From DATFWC01 sp045801465 (GTDB lineage Bacteria; Pseudomonadota; Alphaproteobacteria; Rhizobiales; Xanthobacteraceae), in the NCBI GenBank assembly GCA_045801465.1, contig JBJMSU010000045.1, forward strand, positions 1 to 34,511: a DNA stretch of 34,511 nucleotides, given 5' to 3'. Position 1 is the first letter of the stretch; each line of letters opens with the position of its first letter. Both the position numbers and the translations under genes were made by a program. A model generated the notes under the pieces. The model made no database searches. It was not told where the DNA came from and saw only the letters and a list, made by a program, of their open reading frames with translations. Of the stretch, positions 24,744 to 31,062 are shown piece by piece.

Positions 24744-25633
24744 GACTGGGATTTGCCGGAGGCGTTCTCGCCGTCCTGGCGATCGTGGCCGTGATCGTCG
24801 GCTACGGGTCGCTCTTTAGCGTCTACCAAACCCGCCAGGCCATCGTGGTGCGCCTCGGGCAACCGGTCCGCGTGGTGACCGAACCGGGACTGAACGTGAA
24901 ATTGCCGCTGATCGATAGCGTCATTTCCATCGACAAGCGGATACTCGACCTGGAATCGCCGGCCCAGGAGGTGATCGCCTCCGATCAGAAGCGGCTCGTG
25001 GTCGATGCGTTTGCCCGCTACCGCATTCACGATCCGTTGAAGTTCTATCAAACGGTGGGATCGATCGAAGGGGCAAATTCCCGTCTCAACACATTGTTGA
25101 TCTCGGCGCTCCGGCGCGTGCTCGGCGAGTCTTCCTTCATCCAGGTCGTGCGCGACGAGCGGCCGCAGCTGACGCAAAAGATGCGCGAGCAGCTCGATCG
25201 TGAGGCCCAGGCCTTCGGCATCGACGTCATCGACCTGCGCATCCGTCGCGCCGATCTGCCGGAGCAGAACAGCCAGGCCGTCTTCCAGCGCATGCAGACG
25301 GAGCGTCAACGCGAGGCCGCCGAGTTCCGCGCCCAGGGAAGTCAGCGCTCGCAGGAAATCCGGGCGCGCGCCGACCGCGACGTCACGGTCCTGGTCGCCG
25401 ACGCGACCTCGCGCGCCGAGCAGATCCGGGGCGAAGGCGATGCCGAGCGCAATCGGATTTTCGCCGAGGCGTTCGGTCGCGACACGGATTTTTTCGCCTT
25501 CTATCGCTCGATGCAGGCGCTGGAAGCCGGGCTGCGGCACAACGACACGCGGATGCTGCTGAAGCCCGACTCCGAATTCTTCCGCTTCTTCGTCGATCCG
25601 TCGGGAAAACCCCGCGGCGAGACCAAGCGATGA
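24740..25633 (+). CDS. hflC: HflC, subunit of the HflKC modulator of FtsH
   Basis: 297 residues. An N-terminal membrane helix (LAVLAIVAVIVGYGSLFSV) is followed by the SPFH domain beginning VYQTRQAIVVRLGQPVRVV and the helical region RMQTERQREAAEFRAQG. It is the partner of HflK. The ATG overlaps the hflK stop by four bases, so the two are translationally coupled and made in equal amounts. The C-terminal end (FFRFFVDPSG) resembles the family end. Confidence 0.97.
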   Translation: MRLGFAGGVLAVLAIVAVIVGYGSLFSVYQTRQAIVVRLGQPVRVVTEPGLNVKLPLIDSVISIDKRILDLESPAQEVIASDQKRLVVDAFARYRIHDPLKFYQTVGSIEGANSRLNTLLISALRRVLGESSFIQVVRDERPQLTQKMREQLDREAQAFGIDVIDLRIRRADLPEQNSQAVFQRMQTERQREAAEFRAQGSQRSQEIRARADRDVTVLVADATSRAEQIRGEGDAERNRIFAEAFGRDTDFFAFYRSMQALEAGLRHNDTRMLLKPDSEFFRFFVDPSGKPRGETKR

Positions 25634-25678
25634 CCATGCCGCTACCGGCACCGGTGAGGGGGTAGCGGGTCTAGATCG

Positions 25679-25864
25679 ATGTCCGACTTGCTGGTGGCGC
25701 TCGGTCTGGTGTTCGCGCTCGAAGGGCTCGTGTTGGCGGTATTCCCGGTGGCGGCGAAGCAGGCCATGGCCAACGTGCTGGAAACGCCGGAAGGTACGCT
25801 GCGTATCATCGGGGCTGCTTCGGCCGCGCTCGGCCTTGTGGTAGTATGGTTAGTACGGGGTTGA
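25679..25864 (+). CDS. DUF2065 small membrane protein (61 aa)
   Basis: Two predicted membrane helices (LLVALGLVFALEGLVLAVFP and IIGAASAALGLVVVWLV) with a short loop containing VLETPEGTLR, which is the DUF2065 pattern. DUF2065 genes are regularly found directly after hflKC in Proteobacteria; the molecular role is unknown. It starts 45 bases after hflC and is probably in the same transcript. Confidence 0.9.
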   Translation: MSDLLVALGLVFALEGLVLAVFPVAAKQAMANVLETPEGTLRIIGAASAALGLVVVWLVRG

Positions 25865-25943
25865 CGGGGCGTGGCTGCGGTCGGGCGTGACAAAGTCGCG
25901 TTTCCGTCCTATTCCAGGCCTTAATTGCAGCGCGCCGAACAGC

Positions 25944-26107
25944 CTAGTGCCGCCGATTTGAAGTTCCCACAGCCGTTGCCGCAAGCTCGTTTAGGAACTT
26001 CAAATCGGAGGCGGCACTAGAATCATAGAGTTGCTAGTGCCCCTTTGCTTCCGAAGTTCGTGTCAGAGGGTGCTGCGATGTATCACGAACTTCGCAAGCG
26101 GGGCACG
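25944..26107 (-). repeat. Dispersed double-hairpin element, copy 2 (inverted relative to copy 1)
   Basis: The left arm CTAGTGCCGCCGATTTGAAG begins at 25944 and pairs with the arm ending GGCGGCACTAG at 26020. A second dyad, GGCACTAG (26013-26020) with CTAGTGCC (26034-26041), links to a third, CGAAGTTCGTG (26052-26062) with CACGAACTTCG (26084-26094). The reverse complement lines up with 11681-11836 along its length. It fills most of the gap between DUF2065 and degP. Confidence 0.87.
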
Positions 26108-26171
26108 AGTGCCTCATGCGTTGACAAGCGCCGGCGTCGCCGCGACACCTGCCTTTAGGAGATGATCATCC

Positions 26172-27662
26172 ATGGCCGCCCTTCTCAAGCATCTGCCCCG
26201 TCAGGCCTCGCGGTCCGCCATCGCCGTGCTCGCCGGGGCTCTCATCGCGCTGCCCGTCCTGACAAAACCGGCAGCGGCGCGCGGGCCGGACGCGATTTCC
26301 GACGTCGCCGAGCAGGTGATCGACGCCGTGGTCAATATCTCGACCTCGCAAAAGGTGGACGCGCGCAGCAGCGGCCCGACGCCGGCGCTGCCGCCCGGGT
26401 CGCCCTTTGAGGAGCTGTTCGAGGAGTTCTTCAAGAACCGGCGCGGGCAGGGAGGCGACACGCCCAATCGCAGCCCGCGCCGCGTGAACTCGCTCGGCTC
26501 CGGTTTCATCGTGGATTCGACCGGCATCGTGATCACCAACAATCACGTCATTTCCGACGCCGACGAGATCAACGTCATCCTGAACAACGGCGACAAGCTC
26601 AAGGCTGAAATCATCGGCCGCGATCAAAAGACCGATCTCGCCGTGCTGAGGGTCAAGCCGGACAAGCCGCTCAAAGCCGTCAAATTCGGGGATTCTGATA
26701 CCCTGAGGATCGGCGAATGGGTGCTCGCGATCGGTAATCCATTCGGCTTGGGCGGATCGGTGACGGCCGGAATCGTTTCGGCGCGCAATCGCGACATCAA
26801 TTCCGGTCCCTACGACAGCTACATCCAGACCGACGCCTCGATCAACCGGGGCAATTCGGGTGGCCCGCTGTTCAACATGAACGGCGAAGTCATCGGCATC
26901 AACACGGCCATCTACTCGCCATCCGGCGGATCGATCGGCATCGGTTTCGCGGTTCCCTCGAAGAATGCCGTCGCAGTGGTCGATCAGCTGCGCCAATACG
27001 GGGAGATGCGGCGCGGCTGGCTCGGCGTGCGCATCCAGCAAGTCACCGATGACATCGCCGAGAGTCTCGCGCTCAAGCCGGTCCGCGGCGCTCTCGTCGC
27101 CGGCATCGACGACAAGGGCCCGGCCAAGCCGGCCGGCATCGAGCCGGGCGATGTGATCGTCAAGTTCGACGGCAAGGACATCAAGGAAATGAAAGATTTG
27201 CCGCGCATCGTCGCCGACACGCCGGTGGGCAAGGACGTGCCGGTCGTCATCGTTCGCAAGGGCAAGGAAGAAACCAAGACGGTCAAGCTCGGCCGCCTGG
27301 AGGATGCCGAGAAGCAACAGGTCGCGGCGAAAACCGACAACAAGGATGACGACAAGTCCGTGGTCAAAAAGACGCTCGGCCTGGATCTCGCCAACCTCAG
27401 CGACGAGCTGCGGCGGAAGTACAAGATCAAGGATTCGGTCAAGGGCGTGGTGATCACGGGCGTCGATTCGGCGTCCGCGGCCGCCGAAAAGCGCTTGAAT
27501 CCCGGCGACGTCATCGTCGAAGTCGCGCAAGAGGCGGTGACGAACGCCGACGCCGTGCAGAAACGGATCGATTCCCTGAAGAAGGAGGGCAAGAAGTCCG
27601 CCCTCCTGCTCGTCGCCAATGCCGAAGGCGAATTGCGGTTCGTGGCGTTGAGCCTGCAGTAG
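26172..27662 (+). CDS. degP: Periplasmic serine protease/chaperone of the DegP (HtrA/Do) family
   Basis: 496 residues. A signal peptide (AIAVLAGALIALPVLTKPAAA) sends it to the periplasm. The trypsin-like domain has a full triad: His125 in ITNNHVIS, Asp155 in KTDLAVL, Ser229 in GNSGGP. Two PDZ domains follow (about 270-360, with GWLGVRIQQV, and about 395-490). It degrades or refolds misfolded envelope proteins. AGGAG lies eleven bases before the ATG at 26172. It follows hflKC-DUF2065, a linkage that puts envelope quality control together; the dispersed element between them may carry or break promoter signals. Confidence 0.97.
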   Translation: MAALLKHLPRQASRSAIAVLAGALIALPVLTKPAAARGPDAISDVAEQVIDAVVNISTSQKVDARSSGPTPALPPGSPFEELFEEFFKNRRGQGGDTPNRSPRRVNSLGSGFIVDSTGIVITNNHVISDADEINVILNNGDKLKAEIIGRDQKTDLAVLRVKPDKPLKAVKFGDSDTLRIGEWVLAIGNPFGLGGSVTAGIVSARNRDINSGPYDSYIQTDASINRGNSGGPLFNMNGEVIGINTAIYSPSGGSIGIGFAVPSKNAVAVVDQLRQYGEMRRGWLGVRIQQVTDDIAESLALKPVRGALVAGIDDKGPAKPAGIEPGDVIVKFDGKDIKEMKDLPRIVADTPVGKDVPVVIVRKGKEETKTVKLGRLEDAEKQQVAAKTDNKDDDKSVVKKTLGLDLANLSDELRRKYKIKDSVKGVVITGVDSASAAAEKRLNPGDVIVEVAQEAVTNADAVQKRIDSLKKEGKKSALLLVANAEGELRFVALSLQ

Positions 27663-27665
27663 TAA

Positions 27666-27782
27666 GCGAATGGCGAATGGCGAATAGCGCGTGGCGAATG
27701 GGGAATAGCGGGTAGTCCGTCCCTCTATTCGCTACGTGCCATTCGCTATTCGCCGCTTACCATTCGCCATTTCGCCACTCGC
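27666..27782. repeat. Inverted array of 7-base repeats, probable bidirectional terminator
   Basis: Seven direct units with 7-base period run from 27666 to 27714 (GCGAATG, GCGAATG, GCGAATA, GCGCGTG, GCGAATG, GGGAATA, GCGGGTA). About eight reverse-complement units follow from 27726 to 27782 (TATTCGC, TACGTGC, CATTCGC and so on). The two halves can form one long hairpin. It lies exactly between the convergent degP and DUF1015 genes. Confidence 0.8.
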
Positions 27783-27787
27783 CTCAA

Positions 27788-29023
27788 TCAATCCAGCACG
27801 TGGTTGAGCATGCCATCGGCGAGCTTCGGCTCGAACCAGGTGGATTTGGGCGGCATGATCCCGCCGGCATCGGCCACCGCCATCAGATCCGCCATTTGCG
27901 TGGGATAGAGCGCGAAGGCCACGGCCATTTCGCCGGATATAACCCGGCGCTCGAGCTCGCTGAGGCCACGCGCGCCGCCGACAAAGTCGATGCGCTTGTC
28001 CGTGCGCGGATCCGTAATGCCGAACAGCGGCTCGATCACGTTGCGCGCCAGTAACGTGATCGGCAGCCGGCCCATCGGGTCGTGAGTAGGAACCAGGTCA
28101 GGCCGGATTTTCAGGCGGTACCATCGGCCGGCGAGATACATCCCGAACTCGCCCGGCCCGGCGGGCCGGACCGGCTGATCCGATGCCGCGACCGAGAAAC
28201 GCTCCCGCAGCGCGGCCAGCAACTGGTCTGCGCTGCGGCCGTTCAAATCCCGGATTATGCGGTTGTAATCCAGGATTGTCATCTCATGCTGGGGAAACAG
28301 CACGGCGAGGAAATAGCAGTGCGAGCCATCGCCGTTGCCGCGGGCGTGCGCCACGCGGGACGCTGCCGCCGAGCGGTGATGCCCGTCGGCGATATAGAGG
28401 GCCGGCAAGGCATCGACCGCCCGCGTGAGTCGGCGGATCGCCTCGTCGTCATCGATTACCCACAGCTGGTGGCGTACGCCGTCGTCGATGGTCACGTCGA
28501 CGTCAGCTGCGCCCGCGGCGGCGCGCGCCAGCAGGGCATCGACCTCTCCCGCATCCGGATAGGCCATCATCACCGGTCCGGTCTGTGCGTTCACCGCCTC
28601 GACCTGCCGCACGCGGTCGTCTTCCTTCAGCGGAGTGGTCAGCTCGTGCTTGCGGATGCGGTTGGCCTCGTAGTCGGCGATCGAGGCAACCGCGGCAAGG
28701 CCGGTCTGCTGGCGGTCGCGCCAGGTGAGGCGATACACATAATAGCAAGGCTTATCATCGCGGATGACGACGCCGTTCGCGATCATGCGCTCCAGGTTCT
28801 CGGCGGCTTTGGCGTAGACGGCGCGATCGTAAGGATCGATGCTCGCGTCGAGGTCGATCTCGGGCTTGGAAATGTGCAGGAAGCTCCACGGCCTGCTCTT
28901 GGCGCGTTCGCGCGCCTCGGCGCTGGAGAGCACGTCGTAAGGCGGCGCCAGGATCTCGGCGGCCCGTCCTGGCGCCGGACGCAGAGCACGGAACGGTCGT
29001 ATCAAGGTCAAGGCGCTCTCCAC
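27788..29023 (-). CDS. DUF1015 family protein (411 aa)
   Basis: The protein starts with IRPFRALRPAPGRAAEILAP and PPYDVLS, the DUF1015 opening, and has KHELTTPLKEDDR, ALYIADGHHRSAAASRV and HEMTILDYNRII. The DGHHR motif resembles the GHHR motif of ParB/sulfiredoxin-fold proteins. I recall DUF1015 genes next to serA/serC in Firmicutes, which would fit a serine-related enzyme, but no activity can be assigned from sequence. No signal peptide is visible. It is convergent with degP and divergent from miaA. Confidence 0.88.
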   Translation of the reverse strand: MESALTLIRPFRALRPAPGRAAEILAPPYDVLSSAEARERAKSRPWSFLHISKPEIDLDASIDPYDRAVYAKAAENLERMIANGVVIRDDKPCYYVYRLTWRDRQQTGLAAVASIADYEANRIRKHELTTPLKEDDRVRQVEAVNAQTGPVMMAYPDAGEVDALLARAAAGAADVDVTIDDGVRHQLWVIDDDEAIRRLTRAVDALPALYIADGHHRSAAASRVAHARGNGDGSHCYFLAVLFPQHEMTILDYNRIIRDLNGRSADQLLAALRERFSVAASDQPVRPAGPGEFGMYLAGRWYRLKIRPDLVPTHDPMGRLPITLLARNVIEPLFGITDPRTDKRIDFVGGARGLSELERRVISGEMAVAFALYPTQMADLMAVADAGGIMPPKSTWFEPKLADGMLNHVLD

Positions 29024-29131
29024 TGGGGCGATGAAGAGGCGCTGGTTTAGTCGCCATTGCGAGCGGCTTCAATATCATGATTGGGTGCAGCCCATTGCCG
29101 TCATGGCAATCAAGCGCGGAATGGGAGCGCC

Positions 29132-30067
29132 ATGGGTGTTCAGGAGGGCCGCCCCGCGCCGGTGCTGATCGCAGGGCCGACCGCGAGCGGCAAGTCGGCG
29201 CTGGCGCTCGCGCTCGCCGAGCGGCTCGGCGGCGTGGTCATCAATGCCGATGCGATGCAGGTCTATCGCGATCTGCGCATCATCACGGCGCGCCCATCGG
29301 TCGATGAGGAGGAGAGCGCCCCGCATCGCCTCTACGGCCATGTCGATGCGGCCGATAATTATTCCGTCGGGCGCTGGCTCACCGACGCGCAAAGTGCTCT
29401 CGTCGAGGCAGACCGGGAACATTGGCGGCCGATTTTCGTCGGCGGCACCGGCCTTTATTTCAAGGCGCTGACCCATGGCCTCACCGCCGTTCCGCCGATT
29501 CCTGCCCACGTTCGCGCCGGCTTGCGAGCGCGATTGCAACGTCAGGGCGCCGAGACGCTGCATGGCGAACTTGGGCGCCGCGATCCGGCCGCAGCCCGAC
29601 AGATCCGTCCAGCCGACGGTGTGCGCATCGTGCGGGCGTTGGAAGTCCTCGACGCGACCGGGCGTTCGCTGCACGACTGGCATCGCGACGGAATGAAGCC
29701 CATGGTCGATCCGGATCGCGCTGTGAAGGTGTTCCTGAACGTCGCCCGTGATGAGCTCTACCGGCGCATCGATGCGCGGTTCGACGCCATGCTGGCGGCG
29801 GGCGCGGTTGCCGAGGTGCAGAAGCTCGCGGCGCGTGGGCTCGATCCGCTGCTTCCCGCCATGAAGGCGCACGGCGTCCCATGGTTGCGGCGCCACCTCG
29901 CCGGCGAATTGTCCTTCGCCGCGGCGGCCGCGGAGGGCAAGAGGGACACGCGCCACTACGCCAAGCGCCAAGCGACCTGGTTCCGCCACCAGATGAAGGG
30001 CTGGGCCTGGGTCGAGCCGGCGCGCGCCGAGCAGGAGGTCATCGCGCGGCTGTCGCTCACGCGGTGA
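29132..30067 (+). CDS. miaA: tRNA dimethylallyltransferase
   Basis: 311 residues. It adds a dimethylallyl group to A37 of tRNAs that read UNN codons. Visible are the P-loop GPTASGKSA (about 15-23), INADAMQVYRDLRI, VGGTGLYFKALTHGL, and the C-terminal block TRHYAKRQATWFRHQ. GGAG lies four bases before the ATG at 29132; a longer in-frame TTG start (29081) adds a non-conserved segment. It is convergent with the vapC-type gene, sharing 11 bases at the 3' ends. Confidence 0.96.
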   Translation: MGVQEGRPAPVLIAGPTASGKSALALALAERLGGVVINADAMQVYRDLRIITARPSVDEEESAPHRLYGHVDAADNYSVGRWLTDAQSALVEADREHWRPIFVGGTGLYFKALTHGLTAVPPIPAHVRAGLRARLQRQGAETLHGELGRRDPAAARQIRPADGVRIVRALEVLDATGRSLHDWHRDGMKPMVDPDRAVKVFLNVARDELYRRIDARFDAMLAAGAVAEVQKLAARGLDPLLPAMKAHGVPWLRRHLAGELSFAAAAAEGKRDTRHYAKRQATWFRHQMKGWAWVEPARAEQEVIARLSLTR

Positions 30068-30470
30068 ATAGCGGCACGCCTGCTTGCCTCGCGGCGCGCG
30101 CGAGCGAAGCGTCACGGGTCGCAAGGGGCACGCCCAGCCGCAGCGCAAGCTCGAGATAGGCGGCATCGGCAACACGGAGATTATAATGCCGAGCCAGCGC
30201 CACGATGGATGGGATCAAGTTGATCGTCTCGTCTCTATCCTGCTTCAAAGGAAGATGGCGCAAACGCGCGAGCGCCTCATCGACGATGTCCGGCGCGATT
30301 AGTTTGCGACGCTCATGAAGGCGCAATGCGCGTCCAACTTCGATTGCGAAATGGGCTGGCACCCAGCCAACGTCGTGAGTCAAAGCGTCCTGGGCAGCGA
30401 TGGTGAGGGGATTGGTTTGCGATTGCAGAAACCAGCCCATCGTCACCGAGGCGTCGACGACGAAAGCCAT
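30057..30470 (-). CDS. vapC: VapC-type PIN-domain ribonuclease toxin (137 aa)
   Basis: PIN-domain pattern with the four acidic metal ligands: Asp6 (FVVDASV), Glu44 (HFAIEVGRAL), Asp102 (RVADAAYLELA) and Asp120 (LATRDASLA). VapC toxins cleave specific RNAs, often tRNA or rRNA loops. The ATG at 30470 is preceded by AGGT; a longer open frame upstream is antitoxin sequence in another frame. It overlaps the antitoxin gene by 28 bases and is downstream of it on the same strand, as in vapBC. All four acidic residues are intact, so the toxin is probably active. Confidence 0.88.
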   Translation of the reverse strand: MAFVVDASVTMGWFLQSQTNPLTIAAQDALTHDVGWVPAHFAIEVGRALRLHERRKLIAPDIVDEALARLRHLPLKQDRDETINLIPSIVALARHYNLRVADAAYLELALRLGVPLATRDASLARAARQAGVPLFTA

Positions 30471-30775
30471 TGTTCTACCTGTTCGTCGTCTTCGGCATCG
30501 AGCTCTCTTTTTAGCTCCTCCCAATTTCGCTGAGCTTCCTCTTCGGACAGCGGCGGCCCCTGCATGGCCCGCAGCTCGCGCAGCCTTTCCCATGCTCGCC
30601 GCGCCCTCTCGCGATCGAACTCAAGCATCGGGGTAATGCGCGCAACCGGGCGACCGTTCTTCGTGACCACGAAGCTCTCGCCCTTCTCGGCGCGCGCGAT
30701 CAGTTCCGAGAACTTGGTCTTGGCCTCATAGGCACCAATGGTCGTGACCCCATTCGGATCAGGCTTTTGGAGCAT
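30443..30775 (-). CDS. Phd/YefM-type antitoxin (110 aa), partner of the VapC-like toxin
   Basis: The N-terminus has TIGAYEAKTKFSELIARAEK, then GESFVVTKNGRPVARITP, the Phd/YefM DNA-binding domain. The C-terminal half is charged and Glu-rich (LSEEEAQRNWEELKREL), as in the toxin-wrapping tail of antitoxins. I chose ATG 30775: GGAAAG precedes it and the promoter lies above it. The ATG at 30817 lies between the -35 and -10 boxes and cannot be on the mRNA. The antitoxin likely represses its own promoter at the palindrome just upstream. Confidence 0.88.
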   Translation of the reverse strand: MLQKPDPNGVTTIGAYEAKTKFSELIARAEKGESFVVTKNGRPVARITPMLEFDRERARRAWERLRELRAMQGPPLSEEEAQRNWEELKRELDAEDDEQVEQWLSSSTPR

Positions 30776-30785
30776 CTCAAACTTT

Positions 30786-30831
30786 CCGACTAGTCGGCGA
30801 CTAGCTATACCTTTCATGAGCGGCCCGTCAA
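30786..30831 (-). promoter_or_regulatory. Promoter and operator of the vapBC-type pair
   Basis: Minus strand: TTGACG (30831-30826), a 16-base spacer, then TATAGC (30809-30804). A perfect 12-bp palindrome CCGACTAGTCGG (30786-30797) lies at the expected transcription start, and CGACTAG is repeated at 30798-30804. The placement fits antitoxin self-repression. Confidence 0.65.
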
Positions 30832-30860
30832 GGCCAGACGCTTAGCGGTCAAACATGAAC

Positions 30861-30888
30861 TTGACTTTTGCAATGCGGCGACTATTTT
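30861..30888 (+). promoter_or_regulatory. Promoter of the ilv leader and ilvB
   Basis: TTGACT (30861-30866), a 16-base spacer and TATTTT (30883-30888). Transcription would start near 30895, about 22 bases before the leader peptide ATG. It is divergent from the antitoxin promoter about 30 bases away. Confidence 0.6.
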
Positions 30889-30916
30889 CGCCGCAATCTT
30901 CGTGCGAGCAACCGTG

Positions 30917-30970
30917 ATGCTGCGCAATTTTGTTATCGTAGGTGGCGCGCTGCCGCTCCAGGGCCCGTGA
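30917..30970 (+). CDS. ilv leader peptide, MLRNFVIVGGALPLQGP
   Basis: A 17-codon frame ends at TGA 30968-30970. It contains consecutive Val-Ile-Val codons (30932-30940) and two more Leu codons, the amino acids whose supply the downstream enzymes control. It lies between the promoter and an intrinsic terminator ahead of ilvB, which is the layout of leader-peptide attenuation in branched-chain biosynthesis genes. The ribosome-binding site is poor. A GTG three bases upstream is also in frame. Confidence 0.72.
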   Translation: MLRNFVIVGGALPLQGP

Positions 30971-30998
30971 GGGCTGGCTGGCGGTGGCGCGGCAGTTG

Positions 30999-31023
30999 AA
31001 GGCCCCTTTTCCGGGCCTTTTTT
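30999..31023 (+). terminator. Attenuator terminator before ilvB
   Basis: A 7-bp stem AAGGCCC (30999-31005) / GGGCCTT (31013-31019) and a run of six T (31018-31023). GGGCC at 30961-30965, inside the end of the leader frame, is complementary to GGCCC of the terminator's left arm and could form the competing antiterminator. A GCCC-GTGA-GGGC hairpin (30963-30974) overlaps the leader stop codon. Confidence 0.78.
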
Positions 31024-31062
31024 GTTGCCGCAGGACGAGAAGAAACAACGGAGCTTACGACA

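Noticed and set aside
27664..27784. Possible CRISPR array at the heptamer repeats
   Set aside because: The units are 7 bases with no spacers, in two inverted halves; no cas gene is present in the window.
29081..29131. Longer miaA start (TTG 29081)
   Set aside because: The extra 17 residues are Cys/His-rich and not conserved; ATG 29132 begins just before the P-loop as in the family.
30471..30593. Extended VapC frame to 30593
   Set aside because: The added Arg/Ala-rich segment is antitoxin DNA read in another frame; the PIN domain begins at MAFVVDAS.
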